8,911 nt of DNA from Candidatus Zixiibacteriota bacterium (GTDB lineage Bacteria > Zixibacteria > MSB-5A5 > GN15 > PGXB01): NCBI GenBank assembly GCA_003641425.1, contig QNAH01000096.1, forward strand, positions 1 through 8,911, written 5' to 3'. Shown here piece after piece: positions 7,197 to 8,911 of this stretch (position 1 is its first letter; every line of letters begins with the position of its first letter). Both the position numbers and the translations under genes were made by a program. The notes beneath the pieces are model-generated. The model made no database searches, was not told where the DNA came from, and saw only the letters and a list, made by a program, of their open reading frames with translations.

Positions 7197-7853
7197 TCAA
7201 TCATCTCTCAACCCCGCGATTTTAACGGCGCCCCGATGATACCCGTCCGGGAAAAGACGTTCCAGGGCATCGAGATCGATATCATTGTTCTCACAGGTTT
7301 CATATACCGTCGGGACGACACCGGTGCTTTCATAATGCTTACGCATGAAATAAATGATATCCCAGTGTTTACTTGTAAGATATTCCGGCATCTTCATCTC
7401 GTAAGCCTTGTGCACCGCAAAATTTTCATCCCAGTCTTCGAAATTCACCAGGAAACCGTAAACATCTGTTTCGTATGACTTCTTTTCATACATCCGTGTA
7501 TGGTGTACAATATGCTCTTCGATCCAGTTCTTCTGAAAATACCCTTCACGATAAGTAACGCCAGCCAGCCGGCAGGCCCCGCGGAGATAGCCGGTCGGAA
7601 AAAGCTTTTTCAAATCACCCAGACCGATCGCATTCTGCTTGCAAGCGACATAAACCAGGGGGCAGATATTCATTTTATCGAACGTATTGCGAATGAAATA
7701 TATCACCTTCCAGTGGGCCTCGGTCAAACCGCCTTCAATCCGTACCTTGGGCGCCATGCCCTCGGCGAAATTTTCATCCCATTCCTCGGGATCAAGCAGA
7801 TAACCGAGAGCATCAACTTTGTATTTACTGCCGTTATGAGTAAAATATCTCAT
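7197..7853 (-). CDS. Tandem DsrC/TusE-like protein (two fused domains)
   Basis: A 218-residue protein made of two DsrC/TusE/DsvC-family domains. Repeat 1 (about 11-100) has DALGYLLDPEEWDENFA, LTEAHWKVIYFIRN and LFPTGYLRGACRLAG; repeat 2 (about 127-216) has DVYGFLVNFEDWDENFA, LTSKHWDIIYFMRK and LFPDGYHRGAVKIAG. A Tyr/His-rich linker (101-126) joins them. Canonical DsrC carries sulfur on two C-terminal cysteines. Here C94 of repeat 1 matches the upstream one, repeat 2 has V210 instead, and neither repeat has the final one. Other Cys are C64, C71 and C187 (the last two match each other). This fits the non-catalytic, possibly regulatory DsrC-like group rather than DsrC proper. GGGAG lies 7 bases before the ATG and the gap to hypB is 12 bases, so it belongs to the hyp operon, directly ahead of the hydB promoter. 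A sulfur-related or regulatory job is inferred. Confidence 0.88.
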   Translation of the reverse strand: MRYFTHNGSKYKVDALGYLLDPEEWDENFAEGMAPKVRIEGGLTEAHWKVIYFIRNTFDKMNICPLVYVACKQNAIGLGDLKKLFPTGYLRGACRLAGVTYREGYFQKNWIEEHIVHHTRMYEKKSYETDVYGFLVNFEDWDENFAVHKAYEMKMPEYLTSKHWDIIYFMRKHYESTGVVPTVYETCENNDIDLDALERLFPDGYHRGAVKIAGLRDD

Positions 7854-7865
7854 CGCCCCGCTCCC

Positions 7866-8549
7866 TCATCTATTTCGGTCCTTCCTTTTTTTGGCCGCGG
7901 TATCAATCAGCCATGCATACCAGGCATCGAGCCCCTCGCCTGTGCGGCAGGAAAGCTCGAATATCTCCAGATCGGCATTGATAGTGCGGGCATTTTCCCT
8001 GACACGGTTGATATCGAAATCGGAATGGCCCAGAAGATCAATTTTATTGATTATCATAACCGATGAACGCCGGAACATCGACGGATATTTCAGCGGTTTA
8101 TCGTCGCCCTCGGTGGTACTGATCAAAACCACCTTCATATCCTCGCCCAGATCATAACTCGAAGGACAGACCAGGTTACCGACATTTTCGATTACGAGCA
8201 CTTCAGTGTCGCTCAAATCGAGCTTCTCCAACACTCTCCCGACCATCCTGGCATCCAGATGGCAGGCTCCGCCGGTCACAATCGGCCTGACAACCCGGCC
8301 GCCCGCGCGGGCCAGGCGCTCCGCATCGTTTTCGGTCTGAACATCACCGGCCACCAGCGCCATCCGGAGTTTATCGCCCATATCCTTAAGGATCCTTTCC
8401 AGAAGCGAAGTCTTCCCGGAACCGGGCGAACTCACAAGGTTAAGCGCCAGAATTCCCCCTGCTGTAAGTTTTGCTCTTATTTCACCTGCCAGACGGTCAT
8501 TTTCCGAAAGAACCTTTTTTTCGATCTTTATCTTTTCACTCATACTCAT
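7866..8549 (-). CDS. hypB: Hydrogenase nickel incorporation GTPase HypB
   Basis: A GTPase of the SIMIBI class that, with HypA, inserts nickel into the hydrogenase large subunit; 227 residues from the chosen ATG. Walker A is SSPGSGKTS (GSGKT at 43-47), the base-recognition motif is NKID (168-171), and the G-domain metal site is seen as GGACHLDA (C96, H97) with C128 in ENVGNLVCP. The N-terminal high-affinity nickel motif (CxxCxC) and the His-rich stretch found in some HypB proteins are absent, so this is a short, non-storage form. I chose the ATG at 8549 because AGGA sits 5 bases before it; an ATG at 8543 and a TTG at 8585 (overlapping hypA) are alternatives. The gap to hypA is 16 bases and to the DsrC-like gene 12 bases. 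Confidence 0.95.
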   Translation of the reverse strand: MSMSEKIKIEKKVLSENDRLAGEIRAKLTAGGILALNLVSSPGSGKTSLLERILKDMGDKLRMALVAGDVQTENDAERLARAGGRVVRPIVTGGACHLDARMVGRVLEKLDLSDTEVLVIENVGNLVCPSSYDLGEDMKVVLISTTEGDDKPLKYPSMFRRSSVMIINKIDLLGHSDFDINRVRENARTINADLEIFELSCRTGEGLDAWYAWLIDTAAKKRKDRNR

Positions 8550-8565
8550 TCCATTCCTGATCTGA

Positions 8566-8911
8566 TTACGGTTTATCTTCGACAAGATATGTTATATCCA
8601 GTTCCTCCCCCTGCGTCATATCCATTTCGCCTGAACCGCAATGAGGACAGATAAAAACAAACTCATTCACTTCGAAATCCCTACCGCAGGAGCGGCACTT
8701 TCCCTTGACCGGAACCTGCTCGATCTTCAGCCGGGCGCCGTCAAGAGCAGTATCGACTACCGCCGCCTCAAAACTGAAAGCCAGCGCCTCGGCATCGAAT
8801 CCGGACAGCGCCCCCAGGCGAACACCGACCTCTTTGATTCCGGTGAGCTTCCGCCGTATCATCTCCTGCCGGACTATTTCCATTATTTCAGTCGCAACAC
8901 GCAGCTCATGC
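8566..8911 (-). CDS. hypA: Hydrogenase nickel metallochaperone HypA (5' end cut by two bases)
   Basis: HypA binds nickel through an N-terminal MHE motif and zinc through two CxxC pairs, and passes nickel to the large subunit together with HypB. At the window edge the minus strand reads G-CAT-GAG-CTG, so base 8911 is the third base of a start ATG lying two bases outside; the protein then begins MHELRVATEIMEIVRQEM, the standard HypA start with nickel ligand His2. Full length would be 115 residues, normal for the family. The internal ATG at 8883 would lose the nickel site and is not the start. The zinc motif is C73-x2-C76-x12-C89-x2-C92. hypB follows after 16 bases. Promoter and upstream region are outside the window. 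Confidence 0.95.
   Translation of the reverse strand, partial: HELRVATEIMEIVRQEMIRRKLTGIKEVGVRLGALSGFDAEALAFSFEAAVVDTALDGARLKIEQVPVKGKCRSCGRDFEVNEFVFICPHCGSGEMDMTQGEELDITYLVEDKP

Noticed and set aside
1..8911. tRNA, rRNA, CRISPR arrays, insertion sequences or attachment sites.
   Set aside because: None seen: the window is nearly all coding on one strand, and the only sizeable gap (7074-7196) is accounted for by promoter and operator sequences.

Overview
The window reads as a bacterial [NiFe]-hydrogenase locus. Every gene lies on the minus strand, so transcription runs from high to low coordinates, and almost every base is coding. In transcription order: hypA (its first two bases lie just outside the right edge), hypB, a tandem DsrC/TusE-like gene, a 121-base intergenic region with a promoter and a palindromic operator, then hydB (beta, iron-sulfur), a small stand-alone cyclic-nucleotide-binding-domain (CNB) protein, hydG (gamma, FAD/NAD), hydD (delta, hydrogenase small subunit), hydA (alpha, NiFe large subunit), a HycI/HyaD-type maturation endopeptidase, and hypF, which runs off the left edge. 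The subunit order beta-gamma-delta-alpha and the domain content match the soluble, NAD(P)-linked group 3b hydrogenases, also called sulfhydrogenases after the Pyrococcus enzyme.

How the genes work together: HydA/HydD form the hydrogen-activating module. HydB and HydG pass electrons through iron-sulfur clusters and FAD to or from NAD(P). HypF starts synthesis of the CN ligands of the active site, HypA and HypB deliver nickel, and the endopeptidase trims the HydA C-terminus once nickel is in. hypC, hypD and hypE are not in the window and could lie beyond its left edge.

Two genes are not core hydrogenase genes. One is a 218-residue protein made of two DsrC/TusE-like domains; only the first keeps a conserved DsrC cysteine, and neither has the C-terminal redox cysteine. 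The other is a 154-residue CNB protein with no DNA-binding domain and an atypical phosphate-binding cassette. The intergenic region carries a near-consensus sigma70-type promoter (TTGACA, 17 bases, TATATT) followed by a perfect CRP/FNR-class palindrome (TTGTGA-N6-TCACAA) placed where a bound regulator would block transcription of the structural operon.

Organism: an anaerobic or facultative bacterium with intermediate GC content. The compact operon, the bacterial promoter and the protein style would suit an uncultured bacterium, for example of the FCB group, but I cannot assign a phylum from the sequence alone. No rRNA, tRNA, mobile element or CRISPR array was seen.
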